44,438 nucleotides of DNA from Flavimaricola sp. (lineage in GTDB: Bacteria > Pseudomonadota > Alphaproteobacteria > Rhodobacterales > Rhodobacteraceae): positions 1-44,438 of the forward strand of contig JAQWWH010000051.1 of the NCBI GenBank assembly GCA_029255105.1, read 5' to 3'. A program made the translations under genes and the position numbers. Below the pieces are notes generated by a model. It had not been told where the DNA came from, did not search any database, and worked only from the letters and a program-made list of their open reading frames with translations. This document shows, piece by piece, positions 1 through 8,342 of the stretch. Numbering within the stretch: the stretch's first letter is position 1; every line of letters starts with the position of its first letter.

Positions 1-235
1 TTGAGAAGCACGTCGATCTTGTCGAAACGCTCGATACCTGACGCAACTGCCGCCGGGATCGACTCTGGATCGGTCACATCCAGTCGTGTCACAAAGACAT
101 CGCCCAGATCAGCGAGCCCCTGCCCTTCGACGGGTCGCGCATGGTGGCGATGACGTTCCAGCCGTTGGCCTGAAAGTGTCGCGCCGTCGCTTCGCCGATC
201 CCGGATGAGGCCCCTGTGATCAGTATGGTTTTCAT
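1..235 (-). pseudogene. Short-chain dehydrogenase/reductase, N-terminal part, frameshifted and cut by the window edge
   Basis: Translation from the ATG at 235-233 begins MKTILITGASSGIGEATARH, the Rossmann TGxxxGIG cofactor loop of the SDR family, and runs to an NVIATMRDPSKG segment. A good ribosome site (AGGGAGGCAG) precedes the start. In that frame translation then reaches a TGA after about 20 further codons. The expected continuation (LADLGDVFVTRLDVTDPESI, the D-V core motif region) is in the next frame, so one base appears to be missing near 117-127. The gene is therefore either a pseudogene or carries a sequencing error. It continues beyond position 1, so substrate and full length are unknown. 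SDR membership is clear; the frameshift is read directly from the bases. Confidence 0.8.
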
Positions 236-245
236 ATCTGCCTCC

Positions 246-485
246 CTACACGTTCAGGTAGAGCATGTGTTCGATGCCGAAATTGGTCCAGGTATTGAGG
301 GTGAGGTCGTGGAGCACGTCGTTATAGCGCTCGATCACGGGACCAACGCCGACATAGCCAACTACCGTACTAAACGGCCTTTGCCCGAACGGTATATCTA
401 GAAGGCCTGTGACCGCCTCAGCGATACGTTCCGGCCGTTGCTGGGGCGTTGCCTTGCCGTCCCAGACCGGCCATTCGTGAATCGT
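246..485 (-). pseudogene. C-terminal fragment of a second SDR-family oxidoreductase
   Basis: The last about 80 codons of an open frame ending at 246 read like the C-terminus of a classical SDR: a P-E-R-I-A-E-A-V helix, then GQRPFSTVVG and a terminal helix. The catalytic SYK region and the Rossmann part are absent. Upstream the same frame runs into unrelated transporter-like sequence, so this is a remnant. It sits just upstream of, and on the same strand as, the frameshifted SDR at 1-235, which suggests a degraded pair of related genes. The assignment rests on motif resemblance only. Confidence 0.45.
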
Positions 486-539
486 GCCACATTTCGGGCT
501 ATCGAGGGTCTGCTGCGCGAACTTTCCAGAAGCGAGGAC

Positions 540-743
540 ACGCAGATATGCGGTCACAAGGTTCACGATCAGACCAAGGACAGCCACCAGAGTCGCTTTG
601 TCAAAGCTGATCGGAACCGGGTTGCCCAGCCGCACAAGGCTGTCCCGACCGATCAGGGGCGTGACGATGGCCAAGATAGTAGCGCTTCCAAAGGCAGCAA
701 GGTCGCACATTTTTTGGGTGCCAAAGGCAAAGCAGAGATTTCT
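540..743 (-). pseudogene. Internal fragment of a DmeF-like cation diffusion facilitator
   Basis: The frame reads CFAFGTQKMCDLAAFGSATI and then a hydrophobic stretch with SLVRL, NPVPISFDKA and LVAVLGLIVNLV. This is the pattern of transmembrane segments 3 and 4 of CDF-family Co/Zn/Ni exporters of the DmeF type (FGTxKVxDLAxFxSA, then R-L-x-x-PVPI-F-x-x-A, then VAVLGLxVN). The first helices, the histidine-rich loop and the cytoplasmic domain are missing, and the frame continues directly into SDR-like sequence. It cannot make a transporter and is best read as recombination debris. There is no start codon upstream of the homologous part, only an internal ATG at 710. Confidence 0.55.
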
Positions 744-849
744 TTGTGATGCAGCTACTCCCCAGCGAACGAGAGCCTATAACCCCAATCGGCCCTGTCA
801 TTGGCGCACTTTTAGCTTATGGGTGTCGCAACGCTTGGAAGGACGAATA

Positions 850-1362
850 ATGGCAGCCTCACTCCCCCTACCGGAACTTGTCCGCGCGGCACAGACCACC
901 GCAAACACATCCCGAGATCGGATGACGGAAATTCTGAAACTGTCGGAAGGCCAAACCCTGTCAGACGAACTGACTAAAGAGATCGCATCCGAAACCGTCG
1001 CCATTGAACTGGCCGCTGTCGATATTTTCGCCGTGTTTGAAGCGCGGATGCAGCACCATTTCAAACGCGGCCCGCTATCACGCAAAGTAAAAGAAGCGCT
1101 TTTGGCGGCCGGGCAAGCGGACCTCGCAGATCGGCTTCACCAGTACTATTTGGCGATCAATGTCTTGAAACATGGGACAGGCGCGAGCTATCGCGAACTG
1201 CTGAACAACAAAAGTACACGGATCGTCGTAAAGCAGGCCACCGATGTGACCGCCGGTTCGGACGACGTGGCCACAGGGTTGATTGATGTGACTTCGCCGC
1301 AGTTCTTTGACGGGCTTGCAGAAACGATCCTTGAGGCTTGCAGCTTTCTCGAAAAAAGATAG
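850..1362 (+). CDS. Hypothetical helical protein with an N-x-x-K-H-G motif
   Basis: 171-codon frame, soluble and predominantly helical, with no signal peptide or membrane segment. The ATG at 850 is chosen because AAGGA lies 6 bases upstream; the frame is open further 5' (to 484), but that part overlaps the transporter debris on the other strand. A basic central segment with a YYLAINVLKHGTG motif is the most distinctive part. I recall similar uncharacterised proteins in alphaproteobacteria but cannot name the family. The N-x-x-K-H-G pattern recalls HEPN-like helical domains, but the classical Rx4-6H spacing is not met, so this is only a suggestion. It stands alone between gene debris and the regulator on the opposite strand. 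Confidence 0.7.
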   Translation: MAASLPLPELVRAAQTTANTSRDRMTEILKLSEGQTLSDELTKEIASETVAIELAAVDIFAVFEARMQHHFKRGPLSRKVKEALLAAGQADLADRLHQYYLAINVLKHGTGASYRELLNNKSTRIVVKQATDVTAGSDDVATGLIDVTSPQFFDGLAETILEACSFLEKR

Positions 1363-1538
1363 GGCTGCTGGTCACTTCGGCCCAGCCCCGAAATCGAAGA
1401 TTGGATCGCGTTCTTGCGATTGCAGCGCGCATTCCCGACCTTCGCCACGGCTGCGCGTTCTTGATCCGGGCTTACCATCAGCCTGTTGAACAAAGATGCC
1501 GTTCGACTTCGGATTTCGACCGGCCACGCAGTGCCAGT

Positions 1539-2981
1539 TCATAAACCCGCCCTATCAGCCAGCGATACAAGCCTCCCGACAAGAGCGTCGTCGCGGATCG
1601 GCAAGTCGCAAAAGTGCCGGGCATTCAGCGCGCATCTGGCGATCCTTTCTTCCATCCCGTGCGAGATAGTCCAAACTTCCCTACCGTGAACCACGGCCAT
1701 GACAAGGATGCCCCAATCAGACCAAGGTGCGACTTCGAACGCCTCGAAGGCGTGGTGCCTTGCAGCGATCATATCGTCCTCAAGGACCGCGATCAGTGCG
1801 TAAAGCGTCTGGAAGAAGTGATATTGCGGCAAGACGATATCCATCTCAATCTGCGTCTCGAGACGATGACGCGCCTGTGCAATCCGACCGCCAAAAAGAT
1901 CGCACTCTACCATCGTCAGATGGGCGAGTTGGTAGTTTGGCGTCACGGCTAGTGCCCGTTTGCAGTCGGCAATTGCGCCTTCATGGTCTTGCAACAGCCA
2001 GAACTTGAGATTGCCACGTGTCCGGAGGGCGAAGTCCACATTTGGACCAGCGAAAACGGCCCGCTCTGCCAGTTCCATCGCGGCCTGTACCCGGTCAGGT
2101 GATCGATCAATCGAAACCAGCGGATACATGTGAACATGGGTCGCCGCCAGCATCGCAAGGGCCATCGGGCTTTGCGGGTATCGGTCAACTGCCTCAGATA
2201 GAACCTGCCTTGCGGCTTCGGTGTCTTCCAGCGTGATACGGCCATAGTGGTATGCCGCCTTCTGCAGAAGCTGCTGCAGGTCAAGTTGCCGATCGGGAAT
2301 ATCAAGAAATCGTTCGCCAAAATTGGCTATCGCAGAGACGCGCTGCACATTGGTTACCTTGCGCGCGACGCGCTGTGCGAAGGCTTCCGGTGATGTGTCG
2401 GTGAATGTGAAGGTCTCTGTGTAGAAAGAGCCACGTCCGGCGACTTCCATGATTTCCATGAATACGGTTCGCGTGTTGCCGACGCTCGATAGCGACCCGC
2501 GGATCACGTAATCGCTGCTTTCTGGTGCGACGCCAGACAACACCCTTATGCCGCTTCGTCTGGTTATGGCTTGCAGGATTTCCTGCACGACGTGGCCCGC
2601 GATGCGGCGCGCGTCAGGATCGTCCTCAATGAGTGCGAGCGGTGCCACCGAAACTGTTGGCAGTTGTCCTTTTGACTGTCGCTCGTCACGGCGTCCCGCC
2701 AGCAGGAACCCTTGGCCAGGAACCGTCCGGAGGATCTTTTTGTCGGTATCGGAAATGGCGCGACGGATGTCGCTGATGCATTGCGAAAGGCTTTCGTCCG
2801 ATACAGACGGCTGGCCCCAGACCTGAGCGATAATTTCGTCCTTGCTGACAACACGATCAGCGGCCTCCGCAAGCACGCAAAGAGTGCGCAACGACTTGTT
2901 CCGCAAACGGACCGGATTGCCCGACTTGTTGAAAAGCTGACTTTGGTCCAAGTCGAAGCTGAAATCACCCAAGGCGAGCAT
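1539..2981 (-). CDS. Winged-helix (OmpR/CadC-type) transcriptional regulator with TolB-like and TPR regions
   Basis: 480 residues. Residues 1-95 form an OmpR/PhoB-type winged helix: FSFDLDQSQL, then a recognition-helix segment SDESLSQCISDIRRAI and the wing RTVPGQGFLLAG. Residues about 105-205 resemble the periplasmic TolB/FlgO-like segment of many such regulators (APLALIEDDPDARRIAGHVV), in divergent form. The remainder is helical with TPR-like repeats (ALAMLAATHVHMYPL, DHEGAIADCKRALAVTPNYQ). There is no receiver domain and no clear transmembrane helix, so it is not a standard two-component regulator. The ribosome site is weak (GGAA). It is divergently transcribed from the exported protein at 3113, with 131 bases between them, and may control it. 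The overall design matches the protein at 4645-6285. Confidence 0.85.
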   Translation of the reverse strand: MLALGDFSFDLDQSQLFNKSGNPVRLRNKSLRTLCVLAEAADRVVSKDEIIAQVWGQPSVSDESLSQCISDIRRAISDTDKKILRTVPGQGFLLAGRRDERQSKGQLPTVSVAPLALIEDDPDARRIAGHVVQEILQAITRRSGIRVLSGVAPESSDYVIRGSLSSVGNTRTVFMEIMEVAGRGSFYTETFTFTDTSPEAFAQRVARKVTNVQRVSAIANFGERFLDIPDRQLDLQQLLQKAAYHYGRITLEDTEAARQVLSEAVDRYPQSPMALAMLAATHVHMYPLVSIDRSPDRVQAAMELAERAVFAGPNVDFALRTRGNLKFWLLQDHEGAIADCKRALAVTPNYQLAHLTMVECDLFGGRIAQARHRLETQIEMDIVLPQYHFFQTLYALIAVLEDDMIAARHHAFEAFEVAPWSDWGILVMAVVHGREVWTISHGMEERIARCALNARHFCDLPIRDDALVGRLVSLADRAGL

Positions 2982-3112
2982 ATAAGACTATTTCCAGAAA
3001 ATTTCAGATCGATATCAAGACCAGTGTGGCACGGAATTGCAATGCTTTCCACATCCCGACGCGCCCGGCAAAGGGCCCTGGATATGGAACCACAAACGCA
3101 ATGGAGACTACC

Positions 3113-3472
3113 ATGAACCACTCTGCCAAGAACGCCATCATGTCTGCCGCAACAGCCCTCGTGCTTGCGGGGCCCGCGGCGGCTGACCAGTACATTATCT
3201 CGCTGTCCGAACCTTTGGACGGCGTCAGCACTGGGCTGCTCGACACTCTCAAGATCGCAGTTGTGGACAGTTTCGCCTATCAAGGAGAGAACTTCGCCGT
3301 GATCGAAGCGCCGAACGATGCCTACCTCGAGGCGTTCTTCAGCGCGATCACGACGACGCCTGTCTCGCTGCGTCAGCTTCCCATTGACTGGACAGGCGAA
3401 GCCATGGCCGCAATCGACACCTCTGCGCGGCTACGGTTCGGCGACCTGATCACTTGCGGTTTCTGTTCGTAA
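3113..3472 (+). CDS. Small exported protein with a C-terminal CGFC motif
   Basis: 119 residues. The N-terminus (MNHSAKNAIMSAATALVLAG, then PAAADQ) is a classic Sec signal peptide with an A-x-A cleavage site near residue 25. The mature part of about 95 residues has no membrane segment and ends in ITCGFCS, a CxxC that could bind metal, form a disulphide or join a redox partner. The ATG at 3113 has GGAG 7 bases upstream; an in-frame ATG at 3101 is the alternative. I do not recognise a family. It lies divergent from the winged-helix regulator at 2981, and a terminator follows at 3487. Export is well supported; the function is unknown. Confidence 0.75.
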   Translation: MNHSAKNAIMSAATALVLAGPAAADQYIISLSEPLDGVSTGLLDTLKIAVVDSFAYQGENFAVIEAPNDAYLEAFFSAITTTPVSLRQLPIDWTGEAMAAIDTSARLRFGDLITCGFCS

Positions 3473-3486
3473 GAGAACTGCTCTAT

Positions 3487-3520
3487 CCTGCCGCCAACAA
3501 GACGGCGGCAGGGTGACTTT
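3487..3520 (+). terminator. Rho-independent terminator after the exported protein
   Basis: A perfect 9-bp stem (CCTGCCGCC / GGCGGCAGG) with an 8-base loop starts 15 bases after the stop codon and is followed by GTGACTTTT. The T-run is short and offset but the stem is strong. It would isolate the exported-protein transcript from the sulfotransferase gene, whose start lies 15 bases beyond. Confidence 0.65.
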
Positions 3521-3534
3521 TGGGGCAAGCTTGC

Positions 3535-4167
3535 ATGACACTCGAATTCATCGGCGTCGGCTTTGGGCGCACGGGCACGGAATCCCTCAAGAACGCCTTG
3601 GAAATCCTCGGTTTAGGACCTTGCCATCACATGTACGAAGTTCTGTCGGACAGTGAGCGCTACGATCACTGGCTTGCGGTCCTGGAGGGGCGCGCCGATC
3701 CCGATTGGGACATGCTGCTTGCAGGCTACAGATCCAGTGTCGATTGGCCGGTCGCCTTTTATTGGCGAGAGTTGGCCACGCTATTTCCGGACGCCAAGCT
3801 CATTCTGACTGTCCGCAAAATCGACGACTGGTATGCCAGCATGGAGAAAACAATCCTCAAGCTGATGCGTGATCCCGACAACAACAAGATGGCCAAGGCG
3901 CTTGCAGACCGGGTCTTTGGCGGAGCGGTCGAGGACCGGATTGATGTAATCGCCAGCTATGAGGCGCACAACGAGGCTGTAAGTGCGCACTATGGGCCTG
4001 AGCGCCTCCTAACATACGAACTGGGTTCGGGCTGGGCACCACTGTGCCGCTTTCTCGATTGCGCCGTTCCAGAGATACCCTACCCGAGCGCAAATGAGGC
4101 AGGTAACTTCCTTAATCGGGACGAACAATTGACAGCATCTCGAATTGCGCAGGACGAACATTCCTGA
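3535..4167 (+). CDS. Sulfotransferase-family protein
   Basis: 211 residues. The N-terminus EFIGVGFGRTGTESLKNALE is the 5'-phosphosulfate-binding loop of PAPS-dependent sulfotransferases in its G-x-G-R-T-G-T-x-S-L variant. LTVRKIDDWYASMEKTI supplies the 3'-phosphate-binding region (R-K-x-x-D-W-Y-x-S). The length is typical of the small bacterial and eukaryotic group related to P-loop sulfotransferases. The ATG at 3535 is preferred over a TTG at 3520 because homology starts there. The acceptor cannot be read from the sequence. No glycan or lipid genes adjoin it, so it is a single accessory gene. Confidence 0.85.
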   Translation: MTLEFIGVGFGRTGTESLKNALEILGLGPCHHMYEVLSDSERYDHWLAVLEGRADPDWDMLLAGYRSSVDWPVAFYWRELATLFPDAKLILTVRKIDDWYASMEKTILKLMRDPDNNKMAKALADRVFGGAVEDRIDVIASYEAHNEAVSAHYGPERLLTYELGSGWAPLCRFLDCAVPEIPYPSANEAGNFLNRDEQLTASRIAQDEHS

Positions 4168-4644
4168 TCCCTTTGTGAAATCGAAGCCTATCAAACCAGC
4201 CGACACCGCAAGATCCAGGTGGTCCCGCAGCTTATGTCCCGTTGAAATCCGGGAATCGATAGAATTGGTCAACTCTGCCGCCATCTACTTGGGCGACAAT
4301 CGGTTTTGGCTCGCTCAAATCACCAACCCTAAATCACCGACGTTGATCATGGCCTGATCGGCCTTTGGCGGATCTTAGCCCACTACGCGGCTAATGGCGG
4401 CTTGGCGGCAACGGCAACGTGCGCGCGCAGTTCGGGCTCCAACATTCAGCGCGGATGACAGTCGTTTTGCGCCATGTTGGCCATGGTCCACTTTTGCGGC
4501 CTGCCATTGGACACGACACAGACGGCCGCCCGGTTAAATGTTCATGAAATGCGGATGTTCTGTCACTTTCTTTCTGAGTGGGCAGTATCTACGCTAGATC
4601 ATCGGAATTTCGGTCGATCAAAAGCCAATTCAGGAGAGAGTTCG
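4168..4644. other. Intergenic stretch without a recognisable gene
   Basis: About 480 bases between the sulfotransferase and the second winged-helix regulator. Short open frames exist on both strands, but none has a ribosome site, a known motif or convincing composition. The downstream half (4474-4644) is open in frame with the regulator but lacks family similarity, so it is read as leader DNA. I see no insertion-sequence ends or tRNA here. Confidence 0.5.
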
Positions 4645-6285
4645 TTGCAACCCATCCGCTTCGGCGAATTCACCCTGGCGCCGGACGAGCGCAAGCTGAC
4701 CCGGCACGGGATCGAATTACCTCTGGGTGCCCGGGCCTTTGACATGTTGTGCTTTCTCGTCGCGAACCGTCAGCGCGTCCTGACGAAGGCAGAGATACTC
4801 GACGCTGTCTGGCCGGAAATCGCGGTCGAGGAAAGCAATCTGACCGTTCAGGTCTCGGCCCTGCGAAAGGCGCTTGGACCGAGGGCGCTGGCAACGATAC
4901 CCGGTCGGGGCTACCAGTTCGTACTGTTTGTAGAGGAGGGCGCGCCTTCCCCGACACCAAACGCCGAAAAACACGGGGACACTGGCGCCAAGATCCTTGT
5001 GCTGCCTTTCGCCAATACCTCCAACGACCCCGATCAGGAATATTTCTCGGACGGTATCACCGAAGATATCATCACCGATCTCTCCAAAGTCGCAGCCCTG
5101 TCCGTAGTCGCCCGAAACACGGCGTTCACCTTCAAGGGACGTGCCGTCGATGTTGCGCAAACCGCTAAGGATATGGGCCTGACCCATGTGGTCGAGGGCA
5201 GCGTCCGCAAGTCTGGCAGTCGCATTCGGATCAACGCCCAGCTTGTCGATGGCGCGACCGGGCATCCGATCTGGGCGGAGCGCTTTGACCGTGACCTGAC
5301 CGATATCTTCGACCTGCAGGATCAGATTGCCGAGGCCATCGTCACAGCACTTAGGGTCAGGCTTTTCCCGTCCGAGCGCGTGGCAATCCAGTCGCGCCCG
5401 ACCGACAACCCCGAAGCCTATGAAATCTATCTGCAAGCGCGCTATCATCACACACGCTTGGACAGGCAGAACTTCGCAATTGCGCGCCGCCTCGCTCAAC
5501 AGGCGCTTGAAATCGACCCCAACTATGACCTTGCATGGGCGCTTCTTGCGATCAGTCAGACGGGGCTTCACGCCCTTTCGGCCTCGGATGACCATGGCCT
5601 GCACGCGGCTGAACGCGCCCTCGCTCTGAACCCGGATCTATCCGAGGCACTTGCGGCCAAAGCCTTTGTCCTCGCCGGTCTTGGACGCTTCGACGAGGCT
5701 TTCGAGCTTCACGAACGCTCGCTTGAACTCGACCCGGAGTCCTACGACGTGCGCTTTCTCTATGGGCGAACGTGTTTTCAGACCGGGCGGCACGCCGAGG
5801 CCATCGTGCACTGGGAACGCGCATCCGAGCTTTCGGAAGCGGATTTGGCGGCGACCTCCCATCTCTCGATGTGCTACAGGGCAACAGGCCAGCATGCAAA
5901 GGTGCTGGACTCGGCCCGCCGCACGCTCGTGCGGGCGGAACGCGTGCTTTCAGAGAACTCGTCGGATTCCTACGCATTGATCAGCGGGGTGGGTGCCTTT
6001 GCGAAATTGGGAGAAGCCGAACGCGCCAAGCAATGGGCTCTGCGGGTCAAGGCCGTTGATCCCGACGATCCAAGCATTGACTACAACATTGCTTGCGCAA
6101 TGGCGCTGCTCGGTGAAACAGAGGCCGCACTTGATACGCTAGAAGCTTGCCTGCCCAAGGTCGACCCGGTCACCTTCTCTGTCTGGGTAGGACAGGATAC
6201 CGACCTCGACGTCCTGCGCGATCTCCCTCGCTTTCAGCGCCTCATCCGCGACCTCGATACGCGTGCTGCCGACGTAAAGGCGTAG
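4645..6285 (+). CDS. Winged-helix regulator with TolB-like (FlgO-type) domain and TPR repeats
   Basis: 546 residues from the TTG at 4645, chosen for AGGAG 8 bases upstream; in-frame ATGs at 4474 and about 4546 would only add unrelated sequence. Residues 1-95 are an OmpR-type winged helix (FGEFTLAPDERKL, then EESNLTVQVSALRKAL and IPGRGYQFV). Residues about 112-240 match the TolB-like segment found in many adenylate-cyclase and CadC-like proteins (ILVLPFANTSNDPDQEYFSD, then LVDGATGHPIWAERFDRDL). Residues 250-540 hold TPR repeats (DPNYDLAWALLAI, ALNPDLSEALAAKAFVLAGL). There is no receiver, cyclase or membrane domain. Such proteins are widespread in Rhizobiales and Rhodobacterales, usually with unknown targets. 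The neighbours give no clear target either. Confidence 0.9.
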   Translation: MQPIRFGEFTLAPDERKLTRHGIELPLGARAFDMLCFLVANRQRVLTKAEILDAVWPEIAVEESNLTVQVSALRKALGPRALATIPGRGYQFVLFVEEGAPSPTPNAEKHGDTGAKILVLPFANTSNDPDQEYFSDGITEDIITDLSKVAALSVVARNTAFTFKGRAVDVAQTAKDMGLTHVVEGSVRKSGSRIRINAQLVDGATGHPIWAERFDRDLTDIFDLQDQIAEAIVTALRVRLFPSERVAIQSRPTDNPEAYEIYLQARYHHTRLDRQNFAIARRLAQQALEIDPNYDLAWALLAISQTGLHALSASDDHGLHAAERALALNPDLSEALAAKAFVLAGLGRFDEAFELHERSLELDPESYDVRFLYGRTCFQTGRHAEAIVHWERASELSEADLAATSHLSMCYRATGQHAKVLDSARRTLVRAERVLSENSSDSYALISGVGAFAKLGEAERAKQWALRVKAVDPDDPSIDYNIACAMALLGETEAALDTLEACLPKVDPVTFSVWVGQDTDLDVLRDLPRFQRLIRDLDTRAADVKA

Positions 6286-6494
6286 TTGTTCGACTGAGCC
6301 TATTCGTTTCGTGCAGCCGTCGCTGGTAGTTTGCCAGCCAAACCTCGGGCTTCTCCCAGAAATCTTGCTGTCGTTCCGAACCTTTCCGAAGTTTTCGGAC
6401 CGATTTGGGCCGCTTCAGGACTTGCAACCTTCCCCTTGCCAATCTGGTCACACGAGCCTGCCAATCCGGCAATTTCTTCAGAAGGATACCCGCC

Positions 6495-6710
6495 ATGACC
6501 GATCTGTCGACACAGCAGCAATCCCTGTCGTTTCCTACTTCACCTGCGCGCGGCCTGCGCATTCTTGCAAAGTTTCTGAAGCATCTCTTGAGGTCGCGTC
6601 GCCCCAGCCAGATCGACACCTGCTACGCCAGTGAACATATTCTCAAGGATATCGGCATGTGCCGCTCTTATGACGTGCCGCCGAGTCAATCGCACAGCAG
6701 GATATGGTGA
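6495..6710 (+). CDS. DUF1127-like small basic protein
   Basis: 71 residues. The ATG at 6495 has AGAAGGA 8 bases upstream. A basic helix (LAKFLKHLLRSRRPSQ) is followed by SEHILKDIGMCRS, which fits the DUF1127 pattern of an arginine-rich helix and a L-x-D-I-G-[LM] turn. Related small proteins in alphaproteobacteria act in RNA metabolism and phosphate or carbon homeostasis; whether this one does is inference. The N-terminal part is longer and less charged than usual. It may be the last intact gene before the tRNA. Confidence 0.55.
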   Translation: MTDLSTQQQSLSFPTSPARGLRILAKFLKHLLRSRRPSQIDTCYASEHILKDIGMCRSYDVPPSQSHSRIW

Positions 6711-7161
6711 TCGGTGTAGCGAAAGCTATCAATCTCGATACCTCGAATGTCGGCCGCGGACCGTTTTGGTCAAATCCGATTTCGGATCAATGCGCTTCAG
6801 AGCTATTCATGCAGGATGAAGGATTCGGCAGGTTGGGCTCCTTGCCGTCTTGCGGCGCTGCGGAACAACACCCTGTTCGGGAGCATCTGGGTGTGGGCTT
6901 CTGACATCGTGGCGCTATTGGCTCGCGCTAGCCCATTCCCGCCGGTCGTGACGCGCGTGGCACTCCGGGAGCTTTGGGCCATTTGGGAACGTTCGTGCCG
7001 TCAACAGCGAACGCCCGCTCACCGCCCTTATCGCTCAATCGACTCACCCCCCGGCAGCTCAGTAGCGCTCTTAGGAAAAGCACAAAGGTCGTCTAAAAGG
7101 TGGTCAGCTTTCTAGCCACCCGACGTAGATTGATGAGATATCTATATATTTTTGTAATTAA
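6711..7161. other. Gene-free stretch next to tRNA-Leu
   Basis: About 450 bases with short open frames on the plus strand but no ribosome sites, motifs or family resemblance. The last 30 bases before the tRNA are A/T-rich, unlike the surrounding DNA. I searched by eye for integrase remnants and for a second copy of the tRNA 3' end and found neither. Confidence 0.5.
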
Positions 7162-7248
7162 TGGTGCGGTCGAGAGGAATCGAACCTCCACTCCGGTTAA
7201 GGAACAGCGACCTCAACGCTGCGCGTCTACCAATTCCGCCACGACCGC
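7162..7248 (-). tRNA. tRNA-Leu (anticodon GAG)
   Basis: The minus strand folds as an 87-base class II tRNA including an encoded CCA. The acceptor stem is GCGGTCG / CGACCGC, the anticodon stem CAGCG / CGCTG encloses the loop TTGAGGT (anticodon GAG, reading CUC and CUU), and there is a long variable arm typical of leucine tRNAs. The T-arm contains GGTTCGATTCC. The 3' end points left, toward the accessory region, which is the standard geometry for elements integrated into a tRNA 3' end. Confidence 0.95.
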
Positions 7249-7470
7249 ACTGTCATAAGCTGGTAGCTGGAGCGCGTTCTAGATCAGGCCCATGACCTTG
7301 CCAAGGGGAAAATCGTTCAGGCCGCTTTCCGGTCCTGTCTGACCCGGGGCTGTCTGTAATTGTATCGGCATCAGCCCCATGAAAACTTCGATCTGCATCA
7401 TGAGCGCCCCCGTCGCGACTGGGCTAGAGTCAGGCTACCGCTTCCCATCGGCGCGCCTTATATCAACCTC

Positions 7471-8139
7471 ATGACTGTCGACTGGATCACCACCCAAGGG
7501 CTGACCCCCTATCCCGAGGCCCTTGCCTTTATGGAGGCGCGTGCCGAGGCCATTCGTGCGGGAACGGCTAATGAATGCATATGGCTGGTGGAACACCCGC
7601 CCCTCTATACTTCTGGCACCTCTGCCAGGTCAGAGGATCTGACAGACCCCGACCGATTCCCTGTGTTCGAGGCGCGACGCGGTGGTCAGTACACCTATCA
7701 CGGTCCGGGCCAGAGGGTGGCTTATGTGATGCTCGATGTCGCCGCCCGGGGCCGCGATGTCCGCTGCTTTGTGCGTGATCTGGAACGCTGGGTCATTGCA
7801 GCCCTTGCCGAGTTCAACGTGAAGGGTCAGATCCGGCCCGGACGCGTCGGGGTCTGGGTCGACCGCCCGGACAAGCCGTTGGGGCCAGACGGATCTGTAC
7901 AGGAAGACAAGATCGCCGCCCTTGGCATCCGTTTGCGCAAATGGGTGTCATTTCACGGGCTTTCGATCAATGTGGAGCCTGACCTGAGCCACTTTGACGG
8001 TATCGTGCCCTGCGGGATTCGTGATCACGGGGTGACGAGCCTTGTCGACCTTGGTCTTCCTGTAACGATGACCGACCTTGATCTGGCCCTGCGCCGGACC
8101 TTCCTGACCGAAATGGAACCCGGGCGGATCAGCTGCTGA
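7471..8139 (+). CDS. lipB: Lipoyl(octanoyl) transferase LipB
   Basis: 222 residues. It moves octanoate from acyl carrier protein to the lipoyl domains of 2-oxoacid dehydrogenases and GcvH in the cytosol; LipA then inserts sulphur. The substrate-binding [13 protein letters not shown] loop, the catalytic lysine in [10 protein letters not shown] (K147) and the acyl-accepting cysteine in [11 protein letters not shown] (C181) are all present. The ATG at 7471 matches the family start; a TTG at 7360 would add a non-homologous extension. No clear ribosome site precedes it, so initiation may be weak. An insertion around [14 protein letters not shown] before the lysine motif is usual in alphaproteobacterial LipB. 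It stands upstream of ctaD. Confidence 0.95.
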   Translation: MTVDWITTQGLTPYPEALAFMEARAEAIRAGTANECIWLVEHPPLYTSGTSARSEDLTDPDRFPVFEARRGGQYTYHGPGQRVAYVMLDVAARGRDVRCFVRDLERWVIAALAEFNVKGQIRPGRVGVWVDRPDKPLGPDGSVQEDKIAALGIRLRKWVSFHGLSINVEPDLSHFDGIVPCGIRDHGVTSLVDLGLPVTMTDLDLALRRTFLTEMEPGRISC

Positions 8140-8342
8140 CAGTTGCTCTGACCGTTCCGGTCGAATGTATGCCCAGTCGCCGTGCGGGCCAAACGATGCG
8201 GCAACCTGCGCCAATTTTACCCATCAGGAAGTGCGGATCGATTGTTGCCCCTTTAACCTCAACCCACTAGAACGTCCGTCAATGCTTGGCCTTGGTTCGA
8301 GGTCATGCTGGGAAAAATTTTAGCCAATTCTGGGAGAGCCAC

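Noticed and set aside
246..710. A continuous 154-codon frame that could be called a hypothetical protein
   Set aside because: Its first part matches a CDF transporter interior and its last part an SDR C-terminus, with no start-proximal homology; it is read as fused remnants.
4009..4284. A 91-codon minus-strand frame overlapping the sulfotransferase end
   Set aside because: No ribosome site, no recognised motif and a large overlap with a well-supported gene.
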